Source: Planctomycetota bacterium
GTDB taxonomy: Bacteria; Planctomycetota; JAPUJT01
Direction: 5' to 3'
Assembly (NCBI GenBank): GCA_027296055.1
Contig: JAPUJT010000165.1
Coordinates: 1-63,561, forward strand
Length of the DNA stretch: 63,561 bases
This document shows positions 52,192 to 61,625 of this stretch, in pieces. Every line of letters begins with the position of its first letter. The stretch's first letter is position 1. The notes below the pieces were generated by a model. It saw only the letters and a program-made list of their open reading frames with translations. It was not told the origin of the DNA and ran no database searches. Position numbers and translations under genes: made by a program.

Positions 52192-53112
52192 CTACTTGAG
52201 TCGAGCGACCCGGCCGTCAGGAGTGGCGAACGTGGCGTAGGCGAGATAGATCTCGCCAGAAGAGTCCACGGCGATCGCACGGAGTCGGTTCGCGCCCACT
52301 CCTGTCTCGATCGTGCGGATCAGCACGCCGAAGGTGCTGAACTCGAGGAGCTTTCCATTTCCGAAGTTGCCCACGAGCAGCGAGCCCCCCGTGGTGACGG
52401 CCAGGGCAGCAGGGCGATCGAGGCCCGCAGCGCTCCCCGCCAGCACCGTCGTGGCGCCGGTTCCCGGATCGATCGCCAGCAGACGGTCGCCGCCCGTATC
52501 GACGGCGTACACGGTTCCGGCCAGGTAGGCGAGATGGGTGGGGGCCTCCGGGATCCGGGTGATGATCCCCGGAGCGATCGTGGACACGGTGTTGTCTGTT
52601 TGATCTCCGAGGTTGTTGAATAGAAGCTCGACGAGATCTCCGGTCGAGCTCTGAACGAGGTACCAGGGGTCGGTGTCCGTCCCCGATGCGCAGATCCCGG
52701 TCGGATCCTCGACCAGAGCGTCCGCCGGCGTATTCCTGTCGATGAAGGTCGCCGTGATGTCCACCCCGTCGAAGAGATCGGTGACATTCGGCATGTCACA
52801 CGGCGGCACGAAATTCCCGTTCGAGCAGACGGCGACGCAGGAAGGCGTGAAGACCCTACCGTCCATGGTGATCGTCTGGGTCGGGAGCCCGAGGTCTTTC
52901 ACCTGGCGTACCAGGCTGCCGGTGCCGCTATAGGTGACGATGATCAGATCGCCGCTCGGTTGGAAGGCGATCCCCCACGGGTCCTCGAGGCCGGTCAGGA
53001 GGACCTCCACCCGGGAGTTGCCGCGCTTGCTGCTTCCCCCGTCGGGACAGCCGCCCAGGAGGAGGCAAGCGGGGAGAGCGAACATCATGATTCTTCGTAG
53101 CATATCGGTCAT
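52192..53112 (-). CDS. lipoprotein with NHL/SMP-30-like beta-propeller
   Basis: 306 residues. Lipobox LLLGG-C22. The mature part shows repeated blade-like strands: DPWGIAFQPSGDLIIVTYSG, DRLLAIDPGTGATTVLAG, RPAALAVTTGGSLLVGNFGNGKLLEFS and GEIYLAYATF near the end, a six-bladed propeller plan. No enzymatic residues are recognised. The ABC ATPase ends on the other side of a 114-base gap. Role unknown; perhaps surface exposed. Confidence 0.75.
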   Translation of the reverse strand: MTDMLRRIMMFALPACLLLGGCPDGGSSKRGNSRVEVLLTGLEDPWGIAFQPSGDLIIVTYSGTGSLVRQVKDLGLPTQTITMDGRVFTPSCVAVCSNGNFVPPCDMPNVTDLFDGVDITATFIDRNTPADALVEDPTGICASGTDTDPWYLVQSSTGDLVELLFNNLGDQTDNTVSTIAPGIITRIPEAPTHLAYLAGTVYAVDTGGDRLLAIDPGTGATTVLAGSAAGLDRPAALAVTTGGSLLVGNFGNGKLLEFSTFGVLIRTIETGVGANRLRAIAVDSSGEIYLAYATFATPDGRVARLK

Positions 53113-53152
53113 GGCGAGAGTCGAACCCGCTCTCCTGTAGTAACCCCGCAGG

Positions 53153-55801
53153 CTAGTTATGGATCCTCAGATGGATCCGGATGGCGCCATCCGGATCGAA
53201 CCGGAACCAGAAGACGAGCGCGCCTGCAGTCTCGCCCACCCCTAGCCCCCCGGGGGTGAGATAGCGTTCGAAGGAGGTCACCAGACCGAGGAGGGCATCC
53301 GTCTCGCTGTTGTTGTCCACGATGTAGTCCCCGGCGTCGAGCCAGGAGTCGCTCGAGGGGTTGTACTCGTTGTAGTAAAGGTGTCCGCCCTGCTGGATGT
53401 AGACGGCCACTCTTCCAGTTCCGCCCCGCGAAGTGCCGCCGACGGTGAGCGCGTCGGCAGACTGGCCCGTATCGACGGTGTGGATCTGACCGAATTGCTG
53501 GGAACCGAAAGTATCTCCTGCGCCGAGCTTGTCGAAACGGACGAAGCGGCTGGCGATCGAGGATGCCGGGAAGCCACCGGACGTGGCGTATCGATCCTCG
53601 GCGAAGAAGAGGAGGTGCCGGCTGCCCGCCGGGTCCTCGGTCCCGCGCGTCAGGGCGGTGAATTCTCCGCCGGTCATCTGCAGGCCGGGCGAATTCAGAT
53701 CGATGGGCATTGACATCGAGATGCCGTCGTAATGCCGAGCATAGAGTCGAAGATCCCGATCCACCGCCGGTAACTTGAAGTTCAGGTCCCGCACGTAGTA
53801 GATCACGGCGCCCCCCTGGCCGTCATCGAGAGCGTGGACCAGGTCCTGGATGGGGATCACGTTCGGCATCGGCTGCAGGCCGCCGTTCGGGAAGTCGTCC
53901 ACCTGGATGGGCCGGGCCGTGCCGTCGAGAGTGGCGCCGGTGTACTCGAACTGCGTGATGTTGAGGATATCGACGGGAGTGCCCACGCTGTCGTCGTTCT
54001 GCTCGAACACGACGTACATGAAATCGTTGTCGCTCTGGATCGCGCTCCTCTCGACTCCCCGTGCCCCCGATTCGTTCGGCGGGACGAAGCTCGATCCCAG
54101 CTCCTCCTGGAAGGCGAATGAAAAGACGCTGGCGTTGACACCTGTCGGGGAGATGGAGACGACGCCGCCGGTCGATCCGGCGATGTCGGGGGGAAGGGTT
54201 CCCCCCGCCTTGTCCGTTGCTACTCGTACGCCCTTGAGCTGAAAAGGAGCGCCCGGAGCGGACGACTCCGCCTGGTTGAATATGATCAAAATATAATCGT
54301 TATCTCGTGAGATGCGGCTGTCGATCTCACCGACGTCCTGTCCACCCATCCCCGCGATCGTCAAATCCACTTCGTCGTCGATGTCAGTGATCGGGTCGAA
54401 CTGTAGCGGTGTGATCTTCGGGTCGATCCGCGCCACGAGGACGTCCGCGTCGTCATCGACGGTCTCGTTCAGGTTGTGCCCGAAGATCATTATCAGGTTT
54501 TCCAGGTTGTGATCAGCCCCGTACATCATCGGAAGCGAGGTAATGAACGGAAAAATGCCGTCACTTGGGTTGTTCGCGGGGCTCAGCTCGACCGCGTTCG
54601 AAATGAAGGCTCCCTGGGAAAAGCCGTTGGTCGAGTCACCGCTGAAGTGGTGATACTGCCAGACCTGGTCCCCGTCAGGACGCTCTCCGATCAGGAAGAT
54701 GATCGAGTTCTCGTACGTCGAGAACAGAGGAAAGATCGACGGGCCGCCTCCCGTCGGCAGGAGCGGGTAGACCGAGGTGAGATAATCGTCGGTCGGATTG
54801 CCCGATGATTCGGGCGAGCTCGAGTCGGTCAAGATCCGGGTGGGAGTCGTGAAGCCGGGTGAGCCTCCGTTCGCAGAGAAGTCGAATCGCGCCCAGAAGA
54901 GGTGCCTGTCCGCTCGATCTCCTCCGAAGGCGTCATCCACCTCATCCAGCTGGGTCCAGACGGCCACCAGGTAGTGCTGGAAGTCCGTCTGCTCGTAGAG
55001 ATTGAGCGGGCCGTAGGCCGCCGGGTCGGTCGAGAAGAGGAAGAGCCCCTCCCCGTGGAGTCCGTCCGAAACGATGCCGTAGGTCTCGACGTCATCCGAA
55101 ACCTTGTTGTCAGGCTGGTTCGTGATCGTGTTGTCCCCATCGTCGTTATCCACGATCTGCGCGTATCCGGGGAGGAAACCGCCGCTTGCGTCGAAGGTTC
55201 CGAACCCGTGGGCCTCGCTGGATTGGCTCGAGAGGGATCGGTCGAAGTAGCACCACCAGAGCCGGGTGTTGGCGTCGCTGTTCGCCCCGGGTCCGGATGT
55301 GTCGACGTCCAGACGTGAGAAGAGGATCACGGCGTCGCCGTCGCGCGAGGAGTCCGTGTTCCCCGAGATTCCCGACGGCTGATAGAACATCACGATCGCC
55401 CCATCAATGAAGATCGGGGCGAGGAAGTGGCCTTGCTTCTCCTGCGGAGTGCCCGGGTCGGAGACCGTCACGATCTCGACCGGTGGCGTGACGGAGCTGC
55501 CATTGAAGTAGGACGCCCAGAGAGTGAATTCGGCGGTGCCGATCGCAGAGACGGTCGTATACAGGATGATGCCGCGGTTTGCGCGGGAGGAGTAGAACAC
55601 CCTGGGTAGGCTCGCTATCGTCTCCCCGTTCTCGCTGAAGGCGTTCCCGTCGAAGGCGTGGTTGTTGTCCGAAGCCGCGTTGCCCGGGAATTTTCCAGGG
55701 AGGCTAGCTCCCACGATGATCGTGTCGCCGTCATCACCGCAGCCCGCTGCGAGAGTAAGCAAAAAAGCGCCGCCGATGACCCACTTCATGGTGGATCGCA
55801 T
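53153..55801 (-). CDS. large predicted lipoprotein, unknown function
   Basis: 882 residues. Lipobox LAAG-C21, then a Gly/Asp-rich start. The mature part is rich in Asp, Asn, Ser and Gly with Asp-rich loops such as VDNDDGDNTITNQPDN and repeats of the type FYxxSRANRGIILY, HLLFFAEDRYATSGG and LILDNNSE, which look like beta-propeller or adhesin-like strands. Low Cys. No family is recognised. It is 40 bases from the smaller NHL lipoprotein gene on the same strand. Confidence 0.72.
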   Translation of the reverse strand: MRSTMKWVIGGAFLLTLAAGCGDDGDTIIVGASLPGKFPGNAASDNNHAFDGNAFSENGETIASLPRVFYSSRANRGIILYTTVSAIGTAEFTLWASYFNGSSVTPPVEIVTVSDPGTPQEKQGHFLAPIFIDGAIVMFYQPSGISGNTDSSRDGDAVILFSRLDVDTSGPGANSDANTRLWWCYFDRSLSSQSSEAHGFGTFDASGGFLPGYAQIVDNDDGDNTITNQPDNKVSDDVETYGIVSDGLHGEGLFLFSTDPAAYGPLNLYEQTDFQHYLVAVWTQLDEVDDAFGGDRADRHLFWARFDFSANGGSPGFTTPTRILTDSSSPESSGNPTDDYLTSVYPLLPTGGGPSIFPLFSTYENSIIFLIGERPDGDQVWQYHHFSGDSTNGFSQGAFISNAVELSPANNPSDGIFPFITSLPMMYGADHNLENLIMIFGHNLNETVDDDADVLVARIDPKITPLQFDPITDIDDEVDLTIAGMGGQDVGEIDSRISRDNDYILIIFNQAESSAPGAPFQLKGVRVATDKAGGTLPPDIAGSTGGVVSISPTGVNASVFSFAFQEELGSSFVPPNESGARGVERSAIQSDNDFMYVVFEQNDDSVGTPVDILNITQFEYTGATLDGTARPIQVDDFPNGGLQPMPNVIPIQDLVHALDDGQGGAVIYYVRDLNFKLPAVDRDLRLYARHYDGISMSMPIDLNSPGLQMTGGEFTALTRGTEDPAGSRHLLFFAEDRYATSGGFPASSIASRFVRFDKLGAGDTFGSQQFGQIHTVDTGQSADALTVGGTSRGGTGRVAVYIQQGGHLYYNEYNPSSDSWLDAGDYIVDNNSETDALLGLVTSFERYLTPGGLGVGETAGALVFWFRFDPDGAIRIHLRIHN

Positions 55802-55936
55802 AGGCCCATTCCTTTCGAGAGGTGGATTCTCCGTCGTTGAAGGGAGAGAGGATCTCCCCGATTATCCCCCAATGCTAATGATCTTAGCCCGGGATTCTGC
55901 TCGATCAAGCGATAAGGGAGCGTCCTGCAGACTGGA

Positions 55937-58123
55937 GTGAGGCAAGCGATCTCACCCGAGCGGCTCCATGGCGATGTTGATGGGGCAAGGGAGACGGGGG
56001 ATCCGAGACCGAGACCGTCTTGCCGGGACTCGCCGGGCCGATTAGAATCGCCTCCTCGAGGAGAAAGAATCATCAGGTCCGACCACTCCCAGCTTCGGTC
56101 GCTCCCATCGGACGTCCGAAATCATCCGCCTACCTCCGAGGGTCATCGTACGATCCGGATTGCTCTGGTCGTCCTGGCGGCGGTACTGATCTCATCCTGC
56201 GAGGAAAGAACCCCTTCCACACGCGGGATGATCATCCTCGGCATCGATGGGATGGATCCGCGCCTCGTGGAGAAATACCTCGAGGAAGGAAGGCTCCCGA
56301 ACATTCGCCGGCTGCTCGAGACGGGCAGCATGACCCGCCTCGCCACCACCACGCCTCCCCAGAGTGCCGTGGCCTGGTCGACATTCGCTACAGGCGCCAA
56401 TCCGGGCCATCACGGAGTGTTCGACTTCATCCATCGAGACCCAACCTCCCTCTTTCCGTTCAGCTCGATGGCGAGTGTCCGGGAGACGAAGCGCCGGATC
56501 GCCTTCCGATCGTACGTCGTCCCACTGGGGTCGGGGAAGGTGGAGATCCTGCGGCGGGGGAAGACCTTCTGGGAGGCCCTCACGGAGGCCGGGGTCGCTG
56601 CGACGATCGTGAGGCTCCCGGTCAACTTTCCTCCTGTCGGACCTGACGCCACGTCGATCTCGGGGATGGGGACTCCGGACATACTGGGAGGCTACGGGAC
56701 GTACACGATCTACTCGGACGGCCCGCCGGGGCCTTTCGTGGATGCGGGAGGAGGGCGGTTCGTCCCGGTGAAGACGCGCAAGGGCAGGGTGGAGGCGGCG
56801 CTACGAGGTCCTCCCCATCCCCTGCGGCAAGATTTCGAAGAGGTCCGCCGGCCCGTTCTCGAGGTGGGGTTCACGGCGTGGATCGATCCGGATGGTCGAG
56901 GGGCGAAGTTCCGCGTCCAGGACTCGGTGTTTCTGCTACAGGAGGGAGAATGGAGCGACTGGATCCCCGTCCGCTTCGACGTGATCCCTCACATCGTCTC
57001 CGTGGCAGGGATCTGCAAGTTCTACCTGAAGCGGTGCCACCGGGAGTTTCGGCTTTACGTGACCCCGATCAACATAGATCCCTTGGACCCCGCCGTGCCG
57101 ATCTCCGTCCCGGAGGACTTCGCGGAAGAGCTGGCAAGAGAGGAGGGCCGTTTCTACACGCAGGGGATGGCGGAAGATACCTCCGCCATCCGGAACGGCG
57201 CTCTCACGGATGCCGAATACCTGAGCCAGGCGCAGATGGTGCTGGAGGAGCAGACGAGTCAGCTCGACTATTTCCTCGATCGATTCGAAGGCGGGCTGCT
57301 CTTCTACTACCTCTCCAGCATCGATCCCAACTCCCACGTCTTCTGGAGGGCGATCGATCCCGAGCATCCCCTCTACACGGAGGAGCTTGCCAGAAACTTC
57401 GGTCACGTTATCCCGGAGACTTACGACGCGATGGATCGGGCGATCGGAAAGGTGCTGGATCGGGCGGGTCCGTCGACCGCCGTCGTCGTGATGTCCGATC
57501 ATGGCTTCACTTCTTTCCGGCGCAGCGTTTCTCTCAACCAGTGGCTTCTTCGAGAGGGGTACCTTGTCCTTCGAAGTGATTCCGATCCTGCGGCCGAGAG
57601 TTCGTTCGTCGACGTCGACTGGTCCCGGACCACGGCCTACGGCCTGGGATTGAACGGACTCTATCTGAACCTGAAAGGGAGAGAGAAGACCGGGATCGTC
57701 TACTCGGGCGCCGAGGCGAAGAGGATTCTCGGCGCCATCGAGAGAGGGCTGCTCGAGCTAGAGGACCCGGAATCGGGCGGGAAGGTGATCCGCAGGGTCT
57801 TCCGCACATCCAGTGTCTACGAGGGAGATGAGCTGTCCGGCGCCCCCGATCTGATCATCGGCTACGAGGACGGCTACCGCGCTTCCTGGAAGACGGTTCT
57901 GGGGGGTGGCACGGGGCAGGAAGAGGTGATCTCCGACAATCTCGAGAAGTGGAGCGGGGACCACTGCATCGACCCGGCGTTGGTGCCAGGCATCCTGATC
58001 TCCAACAGACGCATACTGGTCGAGAATCCAGTCCTCGCCGACCTGGCCCCGACGGTTCTCTCCTTCCTGGGGGCTACAGCCCCGGGGGCGATGAAGGGCC
58101 GGCCACTGCTCGGCGCGAAGTAG
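55937..58123 (+). CDS. alkaline phosphatase superfamily type I phosphodiesterase, lipoprotein
   Basis: Up to 728 residues; the true start is uncertain. The only in-frame GTG is 55937, but the first 70 residues are not family-like, and a lipoprotein signal (IRIALVVLAAVLISS-C) begins around 56153 without an ATG, GTG or TTG. The next ATG, 56228, would drop the signal. Catalytic domain: IILGIDGMDPRLVEKYL, the nucleophile region PPQSAVAWSTFATG followed by GHHGVFDF, and the metal site VVVMSDHGFTSF. Expected to hydrolyse phosphodiesters outside the membrane. About 135-350 bases before it hold no other gene. Confidence 0.82.
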   Translation: MRQAISPERLHGDVDGARETGDPRPRPSCRDSPGRLESPPRGERIIRSDHSQLRSLPSDVRNHPPTSEGHRTIRIALVVLAAVLISSCEERTPSTRGMIILGIDGMDPRLVEKYLEEGRLPNIRRLLETGSMTRLATTTPPQSAVAWSTFATGANPGHHGVFDFIHRDPTSLFPFSSMASVRETKRRIAFRSYVVPLGSGKVEILRRGKTFWEALTEAGVAATIVRLPVNFPPVGPDATSISGMGTPDILGGYGTYTIYSDGPPGPFVDAGGGRFVPVKTRKGRVEAALRGPPHPLRQDFEEVRRPVLEVGFTAWIDPDGRGAKFRVQDSVFLLQEGEWSDWIPVRFDVIPHIVSVAGICKFYLKRCHREFRLYVTPINIDPLDPAVPISVPEDFAEELAREEGRFYTQGMAEDTSAIRNGALTDAEYLSQAQMVLEEQTSQLDYFLDRFEGGLLFYYLSSIDPNSHVFWRAIDPEHPLYTEELARNFGHVIPETYDAMDRAIGKVLDRAGPSTAVVVMSDHGFTSFRRSVSLNQWLLREGYLVLRSDSDPAAESSFVDVDWSRTTAYGLGLNGLYLNLKGREKTGIVYSGAEAKRILGAIERGLLELEDPESGGKVIRRVFRTSSVYEGDELSGAPDLIIGYEDGYRASWKTVLGGGTGQEEVISDNLEKWSGDHCIDPALVPGILISNRRILVENPVLADLAPTVLSFLGATAPGAMKGRPLLGAK

Positions 58124-58139
58124 AGAGAAGGCTCCCCGG

Positions 58140-58970
58140 ATGCGAATCATGAACGCGATCATGAGCGCCGTCTTCGAGGTCCTCGTCGTCGTGCCGTCCG
58201 CGCTCTTTCGTGAGGCAGGGCTGCTGCTCGTCTCGGTGCTGTTCGGCGTGGGAATGGTGATCCTCTTCCGGCGGACATCGAACCAGGAGGCAATCCGTCA
58301 ATCCAAGAATCGGATCAAGGGACACCTCCTCTCCCTCTCGCTCTACCCGCACGAGGTTGGGCTAGCGTTCCGGATCTACGGGAGGGTTGCCGGGGCCACC
58401 GGGCGATACCTCATCCTGATACTCCTGCCGACCGTATGGGCCATGGTCCCCTTCCTCCTCGTGGCGATTCAGCTGGAGGCTCGCTTCGGTCGGATTCCTC
58501 TTCGACCGGGACAGGCGGCCGTCTTCTCGGTCCTGTTCGAAGGAGGTCTCACGGATGACTTTCGACCCAATGTCTTTCTCGTAGCGGACCCGGGGCTGAT
58601 CGTCGAGACTCCGCAGCCGGTGAGGATCCCGAGCGAGCAGGAGCTGGCATGGCGTATCCGGGCGAAGGAGCCCGGGAATTTCACCCTCGTGGTCCACGTC
58701 GGAGAGAGGGCGTACAAGAAGACGGTTCGGGTCGGGGAGGGTGTTCAGACGCTCTCCGTCGAGAGGCCTGGAGGGGGGATGCTCGCACAGGTTCTCCATC
58801 CGATCGAGCCCCCGCTGCGGGAAGCGGCTGGGCTCCGCGCGATCCGGATCGAATATCCGAAGGGGGCGGTGAGCTTGCTCGGCTGGGAGACGCACTGGAT
58901 GGTATTCTTCATCGTCGTCTCGATGGGCGCCGCGGTCGTGGCGCGCTTCCCTCTAGGCGTGGAGATGTAG
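58140..58970 (+). CDS. membrane protein with large soluble domain, unknown function
   Basis: 276 residues. Hydrophobic segments near 15-35 (AGLLLVSVLFGVGMVILF), about 88-110 (YLILILLPTVWAMVPFLLVAI) and at the C-terminal end (WMVFFIVVSMGAAVVARF), with a beta-rich domain between them (IVETPQPVRIPSEQELAW). Starts 17 bases after the phosphodiesterase gene and is on the same strand as the sulfatase-like gene, so the three form a probable operon. Family not recognised. Confidence 0.7.
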   Translation: MRIMNAIMSAVFEVLVVVPSALFREAGLLLVSVLFGVGMVILFRRTSNQEAIRQSKNRIKGHLLSLSLYPHEVGLAFRIYGRVAGATGRYLILILLPTVWAMVPFLLVAIQLEARFGRIPLRPGQAAVFSVLFEGGLTDDFRPNVFLVADPGLIVETPQPVRIPSEQELAWRIRAKEPGNFTLVVHVGERAYKKTVRVGEGVQTLSVERPGGGMLAQVLHPIEPPLREAAGLRAIRIEYPKGAVSLLGWETHWMVFFIVVSMGAAVVARFPLGVEM

Positions 58971-59079
58971 AAGGATGAGGTGATATGCTCTCTGCCATGA
59001 GTTGCAGGACGGCGGTCATGGTTTCCACGTACAACAAGATCCGCTTCCTCGATGAGGGCGCGATCCAGGGGAGTCCTTG

Positions 59080-60543
59080 ATGGTCTCGAAGGTGGTCGGG
59101 CGCTTCCTCGTACTTTCCTGCGTGGCCTTGTGCGGGGCGCTTTTCCCGGGCGGTCCCGGGGATGCGGCTCCGTCGTCCGCCATCGAGGCCGGCGGCAAGC
59201 CGAACGTCATCCTGATAAGCATCGACAGCCTTCGAGCGGATCATCTGGGATGCTATGGCTACGGCCCGAAGACGAGTCCGAACATCGACCGGATGGCCAG
59301 GGAGGGGGCGGTTTTCGAGTGGACGATATCCAGCTCGTCCTGGACCTTGCCGTCTCACATGGCGATGTTCACCGCGCTTCCCGACCTTCTCCACGGCGTG
59401 GATCGGAATGGGGTGAAGCTGGCGCTCGATCATCCGATGCTGGCCCAGACACTCCGTGAGGCCGGCTACACCTCCGTCGGTTTCTACTCGGGACCCTATC
59501 TTCATCCGGCCTTCGGTTTCGATCGGGGCTTCGACGAATACATCAACTGCGCCTCCAACCCGGGGCCGGCGGACGCCCCGACGGATGAAGTCCTGAATCC
59601 GCCGGCAGAGCTCCATCCGGTCGCCTGGGCCGATGTGACCAACCCATCCATCTACGAGAAGGTCACCGGCTGGATCGGGGAGAAACCTCAGCAACCCTTC
59701 TTCCTGTTCATCCATTACTGGGATGTTCATTACGACTACGACCCCCCGGAGCCGTACGACAAGATGTTCGATCCGGACTATCAGGGGGAAATCGATGTCT
59801 CTCGTTACCCGAATAACAAGGCGATCCACGGCCGGATGGATCCGCGAGATCTCCGCCATGTCGTCTCCCTGTACGACGGCGAGATCCGGTCGACGGACGA
59901 GTGGATCGGCCGGCTGGTGGAATTCCTGGGGAAGAAGGGTGTCCTCGACAACACGCTGCTCGTCATCACGGCAGATCATGGGGAGGAATTCTTCGAGCAC
60001 TGGCAAAAGGCCCACCGGAATAACCTTCACGACGAGTCGATTCGAGTACCCCTGATACTACGGCTTCCGGGGAAGATTCCCGCCGGGTTCCGCACATCCG
60101 CCCAGGCGCGCGGGATCGACCTCTATCCCACGATCCTGGAGATCGTCGGGGTGGAGCGACCGGCAGGCCTCGTCGGGAGGAGCCTCGTCCCCCTCCTGGG
60201 TAAGCACCGCGACGAGATCCCTCCTGTCGCCGCCTTCAGCGAGCTTTCGAACCAGGAGAGGGGCCCGCTCTTTCGATCCCTTCGCACCTCCTCCTGGAAG
60301 GTGATCCAGGACGTCGTGCGAGAGAAGTGGGAATACTATGACCTGAAGGCGGATCCTGGAGAACGCTTCCCGATCCGCGACGAGGAGCAACCGAAGGCGC
60401 GCGAGGCGATCGCCGAACTGCAGGGGGTCGTGAAGGCCCTCGAACTGTTGAAGGCGTCCCTCTCGAGACGCCCCGGAGAGAGTAGGCCCGAGCTGGATCC
60501 GGAGACCCTCGAGCGACTCCGCTCGCTTGGGTACATCAAGTAG
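59080..60543 (+). CDS. sulfatase-fold hydrolase with Thr at the nucleophile position
   Basis: 487 residues from ATG 59080 (a TTG directly before it extends the frame by one codon). Signal peptide MVSKVVGRFLVLSCVALCGAL. Metal-site motif ILISIDSLRADHLGCYGY. In the place of the sulfatase CxPSR motif there is T89-L90-P91-S92-H93, so no Cys or Ser for formylglycine; the Thr points to a phosphodiesterase/phosphoglycerol-transferase-like reaction. C-terminal metal ligands VITADHGEEFFEHWQKAHRNNLHDESIRVP. Expected in the periplasm; substrate unknown. Confidence 0.85.
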   Translation: MVSKVVGRFLVLSCVALCGALFPGGPGDAAPSSAIEAGGKPNVILISIDSLRADHLGCYGYGPKTSPNIDRMAREGAVFEWTISSSSWTLPSHMAMFTALPDLLHGVDRNGVKLALDHPMLAQTLREAGYTSVGFYSGPYLHPAFGFDRGFDEYINCASNPGPADAPTDEVLNPPAELHPVAWADVTNPSIYEKVTGWIGEKPQQPFFLFIHYWDVHYDYDPPEPYDKMFDPDYQGEIDVSRYPNNKAIHGRMDPRDLRHVVSLYDGEIRSTDEWIGRLVEFLGKKGVLDNTLLVITADHGEEFFEHWQKAHRNNLHDESIRVPLILRLPGKIPAGFRTSAQARGIDLYPTILEIVGVERPAGLVGRSLVPLLGKHRDEIPPVAAFSELSNQERGPLFRSLRTSSWKVIQDVVREKWEYYDLKADPGERFPIRDEEQPKAREAIAELQGVVKALELLKASLSRRPGESRPELDPETLERLRSLGYIK

Positions 60544-60599
60544 ACCGTCCTCCTCCCGGGTCTTGCCGTCCCGATCTTCATTCTCTACCATGGCCCGAC

Positions 60600-61619
60600 A
60601 TGGAGGCGAACCAGGATAAAGTTCCGGGATCGGACACGACGATCCTGAAGTTGCTCTCCTCCTCCCGCAAGACCCGGGTGACTGTGATCGTCCTCGTGGT
60701 CGAGTTCTTCCTCAATATCCTCGTCGCCTCACTCAAGCTGATCGTCGGGTTCGGCCTCGGCTCCCTCAGCATGATCGCCGACGGGTATCACTCTCTCCTC
60801 GATGGGGCATCGAATATCATTGGAGTTGTAGGGATCTTGGCGGCCAGCCGACCGCCCGACTCGAACCACCCCTACGGCCACGGGAAATTCGAGACGTTGG
60901 CCTCGATGGCTATCGGGATAACGCTCTTCTTTGCCGCGTACGAAGTGATCAGTGCCACGATCAATCGGGTGATCGACGAAGGAGTTGACCCCGCAGTGAG
61001 TGGCGTGGCCTTCGCAGTCATGATCGGGACCATGATCTTCAACGGGACGATCTCGTTCGTGGAGTGGAAGATCGGAAAGAAAGTGGGGAGCCGTATCCTC
61101 ATCAGCGATTCGGCGCATACTCGCTCGGATGTCTTCGTCTCCCTCTCCGTGATCTTCTCCCTCTTCGCGGTTCAGATGAACTTCGCGTGGATCGACCCCA
61201 TCGTGGCCACGGCCATAGCGGGCTTCATCTGTTATACCGGCTGGAAGATCCTCTCCGAGGGTATCATGTCCGTCTCGGACGTGGTGGCGATCCCCCCCGA
61301 GAAGATCCGGGAGATCTGCAAGGAGTTCGAAGGCGTCCACGACGCGGAGCAGATCAGGACCCGATACCACTCCGATTCGATCTTTCTCGATCTGATCGTC
61401 GTCGTGCGCCCGGATCAGACGGTGAAGGAATCCCACGCCTTGATGGACCGTCTCGAGGCGAGAATCATCGAGAAGTACCCGGACGTGCGCGACATCCTGA
61501 TCCATGTAGAGCCGGAAGGGCTGGAGCGCCGCTCGCCCGGACGCCCCCGGATATCGGCCGCCGGGCCCGAGGAGGGGCCCCCGCCCCGATCTCCTCCCCC
61601 TCCCGCAGGAGATTCGTAA
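60600..61619 (+). CDS. cation diffusion facilitator (CDF) metal transporter
   Basis: 339 residues. Six hydrophobic segments. The zinc-type metal site DGYHSLLD (D61, H64, D68) and DSAHTRSDV in the fourth helix are complete. The C-terminal cytosolic domain with VHDAEQIRTRYHSDSIFLDLIVVVRPDQTVKESHALMDRLEARI is present, followed by a Pro/Gly-rich tail of about 30 residues. Exports divalent metals (Zn, Fe or Mn cannot be separated). It converges on the citrate synthase gene with a six-base gap. Confidence 0.93.
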   Translation: MEANQDKVPGSDTTILKLLSSSRKTRVTVIVLVVEFFLNILVASLKLIVGFGLGSLSMIADGYHSLLDGASNIIGVVGILAASRPPDSNHPYGHGKFETLASMAIGITLFFAAYEVISATINRVIDEGVDPAVSGVAFAVMIGTMIFNGTISFVEWKIGKKVGSRILISDSAHTRSDVFVSLSVIFSLFAVQMNFAWIDPIVATAIAGFICYTGWKILSEGIMSVSDVVAIPPEKIREICKEFEGVHDAEQIRTRYHSDSIFLDLIVVVRPDQTVKESHALMDRLEARIIEKYPDVRDILIHVEPEGLERRSPGRPRISAAGPEEGPPPRSPPPPAGDS

Positions 61620-61625
61620 GTAGGA

